DNA of 64,000 bases, from NCBI RefSeq assembly GCF_002895945.1, contig NZ_NPZB01000002.1, positions 1,116,001 through 1,180,000 of the forward strand, read 5' to 3'. Under the pieces are notes generated by a model. It was not told the origin of the DNA. It did not search any database and worked only from the letters and a program-made list of their open reading frames with translations. A program made the translations under genes and the position numbers. The stretch's first letter is position 1; the number at the start of each line of letters is the position of its first letter. The stretch is from Solilutibacter silvestris (GTDB lineage: Bacteria; Pseudomonadota; Gammaproteobacteria; Xanthomonadales; Xanthomonadaceae). This document shows, piece after piece, positions 1 through 8,025 of the stretch.

Positions 1-1156
1 CGAACGGCTGCGCCATCGCCCGCAGCAAGCTGCCTTCATCGTCGTCAGCGGTCAGTTCCCAGGTGAACACGCCGCGCAAGCCGTGGTCGCGGGCAAAGCG
101 TGCACGAATTCCGATGGAGCGCGGATCTTCATAGCTCACGAAGACATGCTCCTTGGCGTTGAACAGCCACGGCGCCTGCGCGACCGGATGCCAATGCTGT
201 TGCCACTGCGGATCGCCCAACAGCTTCGCCTTGATGACACGCCAATCGCCGGCCGGATACGTGCCGGAATACGGTTGATACAGCCCGTCGTTGCCGTCAC
301 GGGTGACGTGATAACCGCGACCATAGAACGGCACGCCCACCACCAGCTTGTCCGCCGGCACGCCATGCGCACGGTAATACGCGACCGCGCCTTCGACGCT
401 GTTCCAGCGCCGTGATTCGGGAGCAAGCGGATCTTCCGGAACTTCGCGCATGGGCGCGTTGAACGATGTCACCGGGGAGAACGTGGTGCCCATGTCGTAG
501 CTCATCAGGTTGATGAAATCGAGCGTTTTCGCCACCGCGGCCAGTTCATAGCTCTTCGCCGGATCATAGGCACCCGCGGATTCCATGCGCCCACCGGGCA
601 AGGCCGCGGTGAGCCACAAGTGTTGTCCGCGCCGTTTGCCGATGCCGTCCAGCTGGCGACGGAACTCCTGCAGCAACAAGGTCGCGTTGTGATGATCTTG
701 GGGGCGTGCGGCGATGTGCTGCGGTCCGCCATACACCGGGAATTCCCAATCGATGTCGATGCCGTCGAACGTTCCGCGCTGGTGATCGAAGAACTCGGCG
801 ATGCACGACGAGACGAAACGCTTGCGGCTGGCGTCGGTGAGCGCTGCGTCCGAGAATCCATCGCCTTCCCAGCCGCCAATCGAAATGATGGTGTGCAGTT
901 TCGGATGTTCACGTTTCAGTTTCGCCAGCGCGACGAAATTCGCATCGGCATTCGCCTTCGCCGCGCATTGACCGTCTTCGATCCGCGCGAACGCATAGAA
1001 CAGATGCGTCAGCGTGTCGGCTGGGATATGTTCGATCGGATAGCGCGACGACGAACCGCCCGGGTAGTAGGCGGCGACGACTTTCGACAATGGCGCATCG
1101 GCGGCGCGTGCGGCGGGAACGATTCCTCCAGCCAGAAGGATGCAGGCAATCGCCAT
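1..1156 (-). CDS. GH18 chitinase-like glycosyl hydrolase, C-terminus cut by window edge
   Basis: This is a glycoside hydrolase family 18 enzyme, expected to cleave beta-1,4-GlcNAc polymers such as chitin outside the cytoplasm. Reading the minus strand from ATG 1156 gives a signal peptide (MAIACILLAGG...AARAA). The catalytic FDGIDIDWEFP motif, with its proton-donor Glu, lies near residue 130. The family's closing stretch YEDPRSIGIRARFARDHGL followed by FTWEL lies just before the edge. Only a few C-terminal residues are probably missing. An in-frame GTG at 1168 is an alternative start and would add an RR pair before the hydrophobic core. The DUF1801 gene ends 27 bases upstream on the same strand, so co-transcription is possible. 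The family is certain; chitin as the substrate is inferred. Confidence 0.88.
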   Translation of the reverse strand, partial: MAIACILLAGGIVPAARAADAPLSKVVAAYYPGGSSSRYPIEHIPADTLTHLFYAFARIEDGQCAAKANADANFVALAKLKREHPKLHTIISIGGWEGDGFSDAALTDASRKRFVSSCIAEFFDHQRGTFDGIDIDWEFPVYGGPQHIAARPQDHHNATLLLQEFRRQLDGIGKRRGQHLWLTAALPGGRMESAGAYDPAKSYELAAVAKTLDFINLMSYDMGTTFSPVTSFNAPMREVPEDPLAPESRRWNSVEGAVAYYRAHGVPADKLVVGVPFYGRGYHVTRDGNDGLYQPYSGTYPAGDWRVIKAKLLGDPQWQQHWHPVAQAPWLFNAKEHVFVSYEDPRSIGIRARFARDHGLRGVFTWELTADDDEGSLLRAMAQPF

Positions 1157-1183
1157 GCGTCGAAACACGGGCTGGCGCGACAC

Positions 1184-1660
1184 TCAAGCCACCGCCTTTT
1201 TCACCAACGCACGGATCTTCTTTTCCTCGGCATCGCCCAAGTCTTTCAGGCCATAGGACGTCGGCCACATCACGCCATCATCCAGCATGGCGGCGTCGTT
1301 GAAACCCAATGTCGCATAGCGGTCTCCGAACTTCTTCGCATCCTTGAAAAAGCAGATGATCTTGCCATCCGTGTTCGCATAAGCAGGCATTCCATACCAC
1401 GTCTTCGGCATCAGCCCCGGCGCGACCGATTTGACGATGGCGTGCAGGCGCGTGGCCATCGCGCGGTCCGATGCGTCCATTTCGGCGACCTTGGCCAGCA
1501 CGTCGGCTTCACCGTCTGCCCGGCTCTTTTCAGCCTTGAGTTCGCGGGCGCGTTCCTTCATCGCGTCACGCTCGGCGGCGCTGAAACCCTCCGATGGGCT
1601 GGCGCCCGTCTTGGCCTTCTTCGTGATCTTGCTCGCGGTTTTCCTGGTGGTCTGGCTCAT
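1184..1660 (-). CDS. DUF1801 (YdhG-like) domain protein
   Basis: The product is 158 residues. Its N-terminus (about 1-50) is rich in Lys, Ala and Glu and probably disordered or coiled coil. The rest matches the DUF1801/YdhG fold, recognised by TWYGMPAYA, the GKIICFFKDAKKFGDRYATLG segment and DDGVMWPTSYGLK. Members are small cytoplasmic proteins with a frataxin-like fold whose biochemical role is poorly defined. It lies 33 bases downstream of the VOC gene and may be the last cistron of an AraC-VOC-DUF1801 run. No catalytic residues can be assigned. Confidence 0.8.
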   Translation of the reverse strand: MSQTTRKTASKITKKAKTGASPSEGFSAAERDAMKERARELKAEKSRADGEADVLAKVAEMDASDRAMATRLHAIVKSVAPGLMPKTWYGMPAYANTDGKIICFFKDAKKFGDRYATLGFNDAAMLDDGVMWPTSYGLKDLGDAEEKKIRALVKKAVA

Positions 1661-1693
1661 GTCGATGTCCTCGGATCTGTTCGGAGCGGAATT

Positions 1694-2110
1694 TCAGCTG
1701 CGTTCCTGCAGGCGCAGCAAATTGCCAGCGGGATCGCGCACGGCACAATCGCGCACGCCGTAGGGTTGCATGGTCGGTTCCTCGACGATCTCGGCGCCAC
1801 TGGCCTGGATGCGTTCGAATGCGGCATCAAGGTCTTTCGTCGCCAGCAGCATGATCGCGTAAGTACCCTTGGCCATCATTTCCGAGATGATGCGTTTCTC
1901 GTCGTCGGTCACGCCCGGGCTGGCGGCCGGCGGAAACAGCACGATCGAGGTGCCGGGCTGGTCGGGCGGACCGATGGTAAGCCAGCGCATGCCGTTGTAG
2001 CCGACATCGTTGCGGACCTCGAAACCGAGGATGTCGCGATAGAAAGCCAGTGACGCGTCGGGATCGAGGTGCGGGAGGAAACTCGAATGAATCGTGATGT
2101 CCATGATCAT
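1694..2110 (-). CDS. VOC-superfamily (glyoxalase/dioxygenase fold) protein
   Basis: The product is 138 residues and has one vicinal-oxygen-chelate domain: ASLAFYRDILGFEV at the N-terminus, a hydrophobic strand with SIVLFPP, then DLDAAFERIQASGAEIVEEP and a closing RDCAVRDPAGNLLRLQE. These are the two beta-alpha-beta-beta-beta modules seen in glyoxalase I-like and bleomycin-resistance-like proteins. The substrate cannot be told from sequence. Two start codons are possible (ATG 2110, or ATG 2104 giving MDITIHS). It sits 27 bases after an AraC regulator on the same strand, a common pairing, so AraC control is plausible. Confidence 0.8.
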   Translation of the reverse strand: MIMDITIHSSFLPHLDPDASLAFYRDILGFEVRNDVGYNGMRWLTIGPPDQPGTSIVLFPPAASPGVTDDEKRIISEMMAKGTYAIMLLATKDLDAAFERIQASGAEIVEEPTMQPYGVRDCAVRDPAGNLLRLQERS

Positions 2111-2137
2111 GTTCGCTGCATGGGTGGAGCCATGATG

Positions 2138-2581
2138 CTAGGTGGACTCCGGAGTCGGCGCTTCTCGATTCCTGATCGGTCGCGTCACCTGGCGCGCCAC
2201 GCACGCCGGCATCCCCGCCGTCGCCAGCGCGGCTTCACGCCGATACACGCCGGGCGAGACGCCGACCAGTTCGGTGAAGCGCGTGGTGAACGTGCCCAGC
2301 GACGCGCAGCCAACCGCGAAGCAGATCTCGGTGACGCTGGGGTCGCCACGTCGCAGCATCGCCATCGCGCGTTCGATCCGGCGCGTCATCAGGTAGCTGT
2401 AGGGCGACTCGCCGAACGCAAGTTTGAATTGTCGGCTGAGATGCCCGGACGACATGCCGATATCGTGCGCCAGTTCATCGACGTTGAGTGGCTTGGCGTA
2501 CTCGCGATCCATGCGGTCACGGACGCGGCGCAATCGCGCGAGATCGCGCAGGAACACCGCATCAGGGGATCGGCCGGTCAT
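2138..2581 (-). CDS. AraC-family transcriptional regulator (HTH domain only)
   Basis: The 147-residue protein is almost entirely an AraC-type double helix-turn-helix. It shows NVDELAHDIGMSSGHLSRQFKLAFGESPYSYLMTRRI for the first HTH and RGDPSVTEICFAVGCASLGTFTTRFTELVGVSPGVYR for the second. There is no N-terminal ligand-binding domain. A longer frame reaches 2626, but ATG 2581 is preferred because it overlaps the stop of the upstream esterase gene as ATGA, indicating translational coupling. It probably regulates the downstream VOC gene and perhaps the esterase. Confidence 0.82.
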   Translation of the reverse strand: MTGRSPDAVFLRDLARLRRVRDRMDREYAKPLNVDELAHDIGMSSGHLSRQFKLAFGESPYSYLMTRRIERAMAMLRRGDPSVTEICFAVGCASLGTFTTRFTELVGVSPGVYRREAALATAGMPACVARQVTRPIRNREAPTPEST

Positions 2582-3423
2582 GGCGTTGACGGCTCCGCCG
2601 GCACGAATTTCCGAGCCACCAGCCAATCACGGAATTCTTCCGGCCAGTGATCGCTGCTGGTCCCTTGGTGTTTCATGCCGAAGCCATGGCCGCCAGTGGC
2701 GAATATGTGTGCTTCCGGCTTCATGCCCGCGGCATCCAGTGCCATGTGGAAGCGCTCGATCTGCGGCAACGCCACCGGATCATCCTGCGCCCAGGCCATG
2801 AATATCGGTGGCAGTGCTTTCGGAATCGCCGGCATCACACCGAATGGTGCACCGTAGAGCAAGGCCACGAAGTCGGGTCGCGTCCGGACATCGGATTGCA
2901 GCGCGGTGTTGCTCGCGACCATCGCGCCCGCCGAAAATCCGAGAATGCCGAGTTTGCCCGGAGCGACGCCCCATTCCATCGCGTGTTCGCGCACCAGCGC
3001 AAGCGCGCGCAATGCATCCTGGGTACCGTACTTCGCCGCCGCATCCATGTCCATGTCGTCGGGTATGCCCTGGCCACGTTTTTCCGGAATGCGGTACTTG
3101 AGCACGAAGGCGGCGATGCCGCGTTGTTGCAGCCAGCGCGCCACGTTTTCGCCCTCGAGCCCGACCGCGAGCGCGACGAACGCGCCTCCGGGCGCAATGA
3201 TCACCCCGGCGCCGGTCGCCTTGCCCTTGTCCGGCAGGTACGCCGTCAATGTCGGTTCGGTCACGTTGATGATGATGGTGCCGACCGGCGTCCCGGTGAT
3301 GGTCTGCTCGTGCTGCGCCCAATGGCCGGTCCCCGGCGCCGCGCCCGGCCACAACCTCACTGTCGTCTGCGCGCGTGCGCAAGGGATGAACAGCAGCAGC
3401 ACTATCGCGAATAGGTGGCGCAC
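2578..3423 (-). CDS. Secreted alpha/beta hydrolase (acetyl-esterase/BD-FAE-like)
   Basis: The 281-residue precursor has a clear signal peptide (MRHLFAIVLLLFIPCARA). It then carries an alpha/beta-hydrolase fold with the oxyanion strand VIIAPGGAF near residue 77, the nucleophile elbow GFSAGAM near 165, an acidic residue in AWAQDDPVALP and the catalytic His in GGHGFGMKHQG. The order matches carbohydrate acetyl-esterases and the BD-FAE/YpfH-like group of exported esterases. Its job is probably to remove acyl groups from a polymer or small ester in the periplasm; the exact substrate is unknown. Its stop overlaps the AraC gene start. Confidence 0.82.
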   Translation of the reverse strand: MRHLFAIVLLLFIPCARAQTTVRLWPGAAPGTGHWAQHEQTITGTPVGTIIINVTEPTLTAYLPDKGKATGAGVIIAPGGAFVALAVGLEGENVARWLQQRGIAAFVLKYRIPEKRGQGIPDDMDMDAAAKYGTQDALRALALVREHAMEWGVAPGKLGILGFSAGAMVASNTALQSDVRTRPDFVALLYGAPFGVMPAIPKALPPIFMAWAQDDPVALPQIERFHMALDAAGMKPEAHIFATGGHGFGMKHQGTSSDHWPEEFRDWLVARKFVPAEPSTP

Positions 3424-3477
3424 GCCGTTCTCCTGACGGAATCAAAAACCGCGATCGGCGACACCGTATCATGACGC

Positions 3478-4866
3478 ATGACCGACGCCGCCCCCGAATT
3501 CACCACCTTGCCGTTGAAGCCCGAATTGTTCCAGGGCCTCGACGCCTTGGGCCATGTGCGGATGACGCCGATCCAGGCGCAGGCCTTGCCCGCGCTGATC
3601 GAAGGCCGCGACCTGATCGCGCAGGCGCCGACCGGCAGCGGCAAGACCGCCGCGTTCGGACTCGCGCTGCTGCACCGGATCGACCCGACGCAGGCTGGCG
3701 TGCAGGCTTTGGTGTTGTGTCCGACCCGCGAATTGGCCGACCAGGTCGGCAAGCACATTCGCAAGCTCGCCACCGGCATCGCCAATCTCAAACTGTCGAT
3801 CTTCACCGGCGGCACCGCGCTGGCGCCGCAGCTCGCCTCGCTGGCGCAGCACGCGCCGCAGGTGGTGGTTGGAACCCCCGGCCGCGTACAGGAACTGATG
3901 CGCAAGCGGGTGCTCGACCTGCGCAGCGTCAGTGTGCTGGTGCTGGACGAAGCCGACCGCATGCTCGACATGGGCTTCGAGGATGCGATCCGCGAAATCG
4001 CCGGCAAACTGCCGAAGACGCGCCAGAGCCTGCTGTTCTCGGCGACATATCCGGACGCGATCCGCGCCATCGGACATGGCCTGACCCACGATGCGCTGGA
4101 AGTGACCGTCGGCGACATTGCCCAGCGCCCGGTGATCGAACAATTGTTTTTCGAGGTGGAACCGGCGCAGAAACCCGCCGCCCTCGCCGGTCTGTTGCTG
4201 CAGCACGATCCCGGTTCGGCGGTGGTGTTCTGCAACATGCGTCGTGATGTCGATGATGTCGCCGCCTCGCTCGCCCACCTCGGATTCTCCGCGCTGCCAT
4301 TGCACGGCGAGATGGAACAGCGCGACCGCGACGAAGTGCTGGTGCGCTTCGCCAACCGCAGCTGCAATGTGCTGGTCGCCAGCGACGTCGCCGCGCGCGG
4401 ACTCGACATCGACGATCTCGGCGCCGTGGTCAATTACGACTTCCCGACCGATCCCGACACCTATCTGCATCGCATCGGTCGCACCGGACGCGCCGGCCGC
4501 AGCGGCCTGGCGATGAGCCTGTGCGGCGCGCGCGAAGTCGCCCGCGTGGTGACGATGGAAGAACAGCTCGGGATCAAACCACGCTGGCAGCGCCCCGCAC
4601 TCGCCAGCCTGCGCCCGAATGCCGCGCCGGCGGCGCCGATGGTCACGTTGCGGATCGATGCCGGTCGCACCGACAAGCTGCGCCCCGGCGACATCGTCGG
4701 GGCGCTGACCGGCGATGCCGGGCTGCCGGGCGACGCGGTCGGCAAGATCGACGTGTTCCCGACGCGCAGCTATGTCGCGATCGCGCGAAACCACGCCACG
4801 AAGGCGCTGGCGCGGCTGCAGGCCGGGAAAATCAAGGGCCGCAAGTTCCGCGTACGGCAATTCTGA
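3478..4866 (+). CDS. dbpA: ATP-dependent RNA helicase DbpA
   Basis: The 462-residue protein is a DEAD-box helicase with all core motifs in order: Q motif MTPIQAQALP, motif I APTGSGKT, motif II VLDEADRML, motif III LLFSATYP and motif VI HRIGRTGRAG. The C-terminal 75 residues (TLRIDAGRTDKLRPGDIVGAL...) form the DbpA RNA-binding domain that recognises hairpin 92 of 23S rRNA. That tail separates it from RhlB, RhlE and SrmB. It acts in late assembly of the large ribosomal subunit. It starts 54 bases after the divergent esterase gene and is followed by a tiny basic-protein gene. Confidence 0.95.
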   Translation: MTDAAPEFTTLPLKPELFQGLDALGHVRMTPIQAQALPALIEGRDLIAQAPTGSGKTAAFGLALLHRIDPTQAGVQALVLCPTRELADQVGKHIRKLATGIANLKLSIFTGGTALAPQLASLAQHAPQVVVGTPGRVQELMRKRVLDLRSVSVLVLDEADRMLDMGFEDAIREIAGKLPKTRQSLLFSATYPDAIRAIGHGLTHDALEVTVGDIAQRPVIEQLFFEVEPAQKPAALAGLLLQHDPGSAVVFCNMRRDVDDVAASLAHLGFSALPLHGEMEQRDRDEVLVRFANRSCNVLVASDVAARGLDIDDLGAVVNYDFPTDPDTYLHRIGRTGRAGRSGLAMSLCGAREVARVVTMEEQLGIKPRWQRPALASLRPNAAPAAPMVTLRIDAGRTDKLRPGDIVGALTGDAGLPGDAVGKIDVFPTRSYVAIARNHATKALARLQAGKIKGRKFRVRQF

Positions 4867-4921
4867 ACCGGGCTGTGGCGGGCCTGCGCGGTACACTGGC
4901 GCATCCCCAACGGAACCAATC

Positions 4922-5062
4922 ATGGCCAAGCCCAACTATTCCTTCGAAAAACGCCAGCGCGAACTCGCCAAGAAAAAGAAGCAGGACGAGAAGGACGCCA
5001 AGAAGCAGGCCGAACGCGAAGCCAAGCAGAAGCCCGGAACCACCCCGCCGCCGGCCGAATGA
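4922..5062 (+). CDS. Small conserved Lys-rich protein, 46 residues
   Basis: This frame encodes MAKPNYSFEKRQRELAKKKK followed by a further charged stretch and a Pro-rich tail (TTPPPAE). The N-terminal pattern MAKPNYSFEKRQ+ELAKKKK is familiar from short hypothetical proteins across Gammaproteobacteria. The function is unknown; the highly basic helix suggests contact with RNA or the ribosome, but that is inference. The gene lies 55 bases after dbpA and may share its transcript. It ends convergently with the RIO kinase gene. Confidence 0.75.
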   Translation: MAKPNYSFEKRQRELAKKKKQDEKDAKKQAEREAKQKPGTTPPPAE

Positions 5063-5089
5063 CGGCATCGGGAACTGCGGTTCCCGCGC

Positions 5090-5947
5090 TCACTCCGCCT
5101 CGGCTGCCGCCTCGCGCCCCTGCTGGCGGATCAGGGCTTCCTCGCGCGCATCGTTGATCGCATGGCGCACGGCGTCGAGATCGGGAGCCGATTCGTCGTG
5201 TACGAAGACACCGGTCAATTCGCTGTCCGGCAGCAGTTCGCCGGCCTCGAACAGCGCCCACATTTCCTCGCCATACCAGGTCTCCAGCAACTCCGGCGCC
5301 CAGCGGCCAAGGCTAGCGGTGAGGTTGTTGACGTCACGCAACAGCATGGTGCGCGCGGCATTGTTGCCGGCGGCGCTGACCACTTGCGGAAAATCGATGA
5401 TCACCGGGCCATCGGGCGCGACCAGCACGTTGTATTCCGACAGATCGCCATGGATCAGGCCGACGCACAGCATCCTCACCACCTGGCGCACCAGGAAACG
5501 ATGAAACTCGCGCGCCTGATCGGCTGACAGTTCCACCTCGGCCAAGCGCGGCGCGGAGTGGCCGTCGGCATCAACCACCAATTCCATCACCAGCACGCCG
5601 TGGAAATAGCCATAGGGATGCGGCACGCGCACGCCGGCATCCCGCAACTGGTACAGCGCATCGACTTCGGTGTTCTTCCACGCGGTCTCCTGCTGCTTGC
5701 GCCCGTATTTGCTGGCTTTGCCGATCGCGCGCGCCTCGCGGCTGCCACGTACCTTGCGCCCTTCCTGGTATTGCACGCGCTGGCGGAAACTGCGCTGCGC
5801 CATGTCCTTGTAAACCTTCGCGCAACGGATATCGTCGCCGGCGCGCACCACGTATACGGAGGCTTCCTTGCCGCTCTTGAGCGGTCGCACCACGCCATCG
5901 ATCACGCCGTCATCGATCAGCGCTTGCAGTCCTGCAGGAGTTTTCAT
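5090..5947 (-). CDS. RIO1-family atypical serine kinase
   Basis: The 285-residue protein has the RIO kinase core: a nucleotide loop SGKEASVYVV, the ATP-binding Lys in RCAKVYKDM, the RIO-specific flexible-loop signature YGRKQQETAW, the catalytic loop LIHGDLSEYNVLV and the metal-binding IIDFPQVV. Eukaryotic and archaeal RIO proteins act in small-subunit ribosome maturation; the substrates of bacterial RIO1 homologues are not established. The frame stays open well upstream, but ATG 5947 begins MKTPAGLQALIDDGV, fits the family N-terminus and leaves a short divergent intergenic region to the pseudouridine synthase gene. Confidence 0.88.
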   Translation of the reverse strand: MKTPAGLQALIDDGVIDGVVRPLKSGKEASVYVVRAGDDIRCAKVYKDMAQRSFRQRVQYQEGRKVRGSREARAIGKASKYGRKQQETAWKNTEVDALYQLRDAGVRVPHPYGYFHGVLVMELVVDADGHSAPRLAEVELSADQAREFHRFLVRQVVRMLCVGLIHGDLSEYNVLVAPDGPVIIDFPQVVSAAGNNAARTMLLRDVNNLTASLGRWAPELLETWYGEEMWALFEAGELLPDSELTGVFVHDESAPDLDAVRHAINDAREEALIRQQGREAAAEAE

Positions 5948-6002
5948 CGCAATAGAGTGCCTGATCGATACACTGCCTGTCTCGTTTACCGGCCCATGAT
6001 CC

Positions 6003-6596
6003 ATGCCCGAACCGATTCGATGGGGAAAACGCGGGGCCGAACCATCGGACGCGGTGGAACCCGCCACGATCCTGCTGCACAAACCCGTTGGCTTCGACGC
6101 CATCGCTGGCAACATGCCCGCGGTGGCATTGGTGAAAGATGACGCCCGCTGGGCCGATGATCCTTCCGGCATCGAACCATTGAAGCGCCACTTCCAACGC
6201 CTGACGCCACTGGTTCCTCTCGACAACGATGCCAGCGGCTTGATGGTGTTCACCCAGGACGGTCGCATCTGGCGCCGGCTGACCGAGGATGTCGACACGA
6301 TCGAACAGGAATTCGTCGTCGAAGTCAGCGGCGAGATCGCGCCGTATGGCTTGAGTCGACTGAGCCACGGTCTGCAGTTCAACGGCCGCACCCTGCCCCC
6401 GTGCCGGGTCAGCTGGCAGAACGAAATCCGCCTGCGTTTCGCCCTGAAAGGCGTGCAAAGCGGGCAACTGCGCGATATGTGCGCACAAGTCGGCCTGGGC
6501 GTGGTCGCGATCCGGCGCCTGCGCATCGGCAAGGTCGGATTGGCGAAGATGCCGGTCGGCGCGTGGCGCTACCTGCCGGTCGGCGAGCGCTTCTGA
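6003..6596 (+). CDS. RluF/RsuA-family pseudouridine synthase-like protein without S4 domain
   Basis: The 197-residue protein aligns by eye with the RsuA/RluF catalytic domain: ILLHKPVGFDAI, the Asp-bearing PLDNDASGLMVFTQDGR, a central QEFVVEV strand and a closing GAWRYLPVGE. Family enzymes isomerise uridine in rRNA or tRNA. Two points are unusual. It starts directly at the catalytic domain with no S4 RNA-binding module. The generally conserved GRLD is here VPLD, and the NRQIRRM helix is SGQLRDM. The Asp itself is kept, so activity is possible. It is divergent from the RIO kinase gene and ends convergently with yehS. Confidence 0.8.
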   Translation: MPEPIRWGKRGAEPSDAVEPATILLHKPVGFDAIAGNMPAVALVKDDARWADDPSGIEPLKRHFQRLTPLVPLDNDASGLMVFTQDGRIWRRLTEDVDTIEQEFVVEVSGEIAPYGLSRLSHGLQFNGRTLPPCRVSWQNEIRLRFALKGVQSGQLRDMCAQVGLGVVAIRRLRIGKVGLAKMPVGAWRYLPVGERF

Positions 6597-6607
6597 GCGC
6601 GAAACGA

Positions 6608-7078
6608 CTAACCCTTGCGCACGCGCAGGGTCAGGCCTTTCAGGAAATTGCGCATCATCTGGTCACCACAGGGGCGGAAGTTCTTGTGCGCGTGCTGGCG
6701 GAACAGCGCCGACAGTTCCGGCTTCGACACCGGGAAGCCGGCATCGACGAACACCTGGTGCATGTCGACGTCCTTGAGCTCGAAAGCGACGCGCAGCTTC
6801 TTCAGCACCAGATTGTTGTTGATGCGTTTCTCCACCGCTCGCGGCGGCGCGCCGTCCTGCCTGCCACGGAAGTGGATGACCAGTCCATCGAGGAAATGCG
6901 CCAGCACGCTGTCGCTGCAGGCGATGAAACCCGGTTCCTCTTCCTTCTTCAGGAACGCCTGGACATCATCCTTGTCGATGACGAACCCGGGATCGGCCAG
7001 TCCCGCGACCTCGATCACCTTGTTGTCGCTGAGATCGAGCATGTAGCGGATGCTGCGGAGGATGTCGTTGTTGATCAT
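6608..7078 (-). CDS. DUF1456 (YehS) family protein
   Basis: The 156-residue cytoplasmic protein shows the two DUF1456 repeats. The first opens with NNDILRSIRYMLDLSDNKVIEV and is followed by KKEEEPGF. The second opens with NNNLVLKKLRVAFELKDVDM and is followed by SKPELSALFRQHAHKNFRPCGDQ. Each repeat reads as a small helical module. YehS proteins are widespread in Proteobacteria and remain without assigned function. The gene is transcribed toward the pseudouridine synthase gene and diverges from the methyltransferase gene. Confidence 0.88.
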   Translation of the reverse strand: MINNDILRSIRYMLDLSDNKVIEVAGLADPGFVIDKDDVQAFLKKEEEPGFIACSDSVLAHFLDGLVIHFRGRQDGAPPRAVEKRINNNLVLKKLRVAFELKDVDMHQVFVDAGFPVSKPELSALFRQHAHKNFRPCGDQMMRNFLKGLTLRVRKG

Positions 7079-7182
7079 GGCGAAGCAGCCCGGCGGATGG
7101 CGAAACGGAACAGAGCGCTAGTGTCGCATCCTGCAAGTCCGGGATGCGCGCTAGCATGCACTCCCGTTCCGGAGATCTACGC

Positions 7183-8025
7183 TTGACCCGATACACCGGC
7201 CCCTTGCTGACCCGCGCCCTCGGCGACGCCTTGACCGCTGCCTGCGATCGCGGTGCGGATTCGTGGGCCGGCTCGCTCGATCTTGGCCGCAGCAATGACG
7301 AGGCGCTATTGTCCGCTGATGACTGGAGCTATCGCGGCGTGCGTTATCCGTGGCCGGGCAAGCTCAAGGACCGCACGATCTACTGGTGGCACGACGACGA
7401 GTTCGCGGCGGTCTCGCGCTATGCCGGCAAGCTGATCAAGCTGGTGCCGACCGAATGGGACGTTCCCACGTTCGAGATCGATGGCATCAAGATGCTGCCG
7501 ACCTCGAAGGAATCGCCGCTCGACGATGCCCGGCGCAAGGTCACGCTGATCCAGCCGTCAGGCAAGACGGTGCTCGATACCTGCGGCGGACTTGGTTATT
7601 TCGCTGCCTGCTGCCTCGATGCTGGTGTCGCCCGCATCCAGTCGTTCGAGAAGAACGAAGACGTGCTGTGGCTGCGGACGCTCAATCCGTGGTCACCCGA
7701 TCCCGATGCGCCCGCCAGTGGCGGCCGCTTGCAACTCGCGCATGGCGATGTCTCGCTGGCGATCTCGCAACTGCCTGCAGCGTCGTTCGATGCCGTGCTG
7801 CACGATCCCCCACGCTTCGGCATCGCCGGCGAACTGTATTCGCAGGCGTTCTATGATCAACTGGCGCGGGTGTTGCGGCGTGGCGGCCGGCTGTTCCACT
7901 ACACCGGCAGTCCGAACAAACTCACCAGCGGCCGTGACGTGCCGCGCGAAGTGCAGAAACGACTGGAAAAAGCCGGCTTCAAGGCGGAGCTGGCGCTGGA
8001 CGGGGTATTGGCGGTGAAGCGTTAG
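7183..8025 (+). CDS. SAM-dependent methyltransferase (Rossmann fold)
   Basis: The C-terminal half is a class I methyltransferase: motif I VLDTCGGLGYFAACCL near residue 130, an acidic motif IQSFEKNEDVLWL, and HDPPRFGI as motif IV. An Asp-Pro-Pro motif of this kind suits N-methylation of a base or amine, or a spermidine-synthase-like relative. The N-terminal 120 residues include the conserved-looking YRGVRYPWPGKLKDRTIYWW and FEIDGIKMLPTS. TTG 7183 is chosen because GGAG (7171-7174) sits 8 bases ahead of it; ATG 7144 and ATG 7156 are in-frame alternatives. The substrate is unknown. Confidence 0.72.
   Translation: MTRYTGPLLTRALGDALTAACDRGADSWAGSLDLGRSNDEALLSADDWSYRGVRYPWPGKLKDRTIYWWHDDEFAAVSRYAGKLIKLVPTEWDVPTFEIDGIKMLPTSKESPLDDARRKVTLIQPSGKTVLDTCGGLGYFAACCLDAGVARIQSFEKNEDVLWLRTLNPWSPDPDAPASGGRLQLAHGDVSLAISQLPAASFDAVLHDPPRFGIAGELYSQAFYDQLARVLRRGGRLFHYTGSPNKLTSGRDVPREVQKRLEKAGFKAELALDGVLAVKR

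Noticed and set aside
620-2053. Plus-strand open frame of 477 residues opposite the chitinase, DUF1801 and VOC genes
   Set aside because: Three recognisable genes lie on the other strand; composition is that of a shadow.
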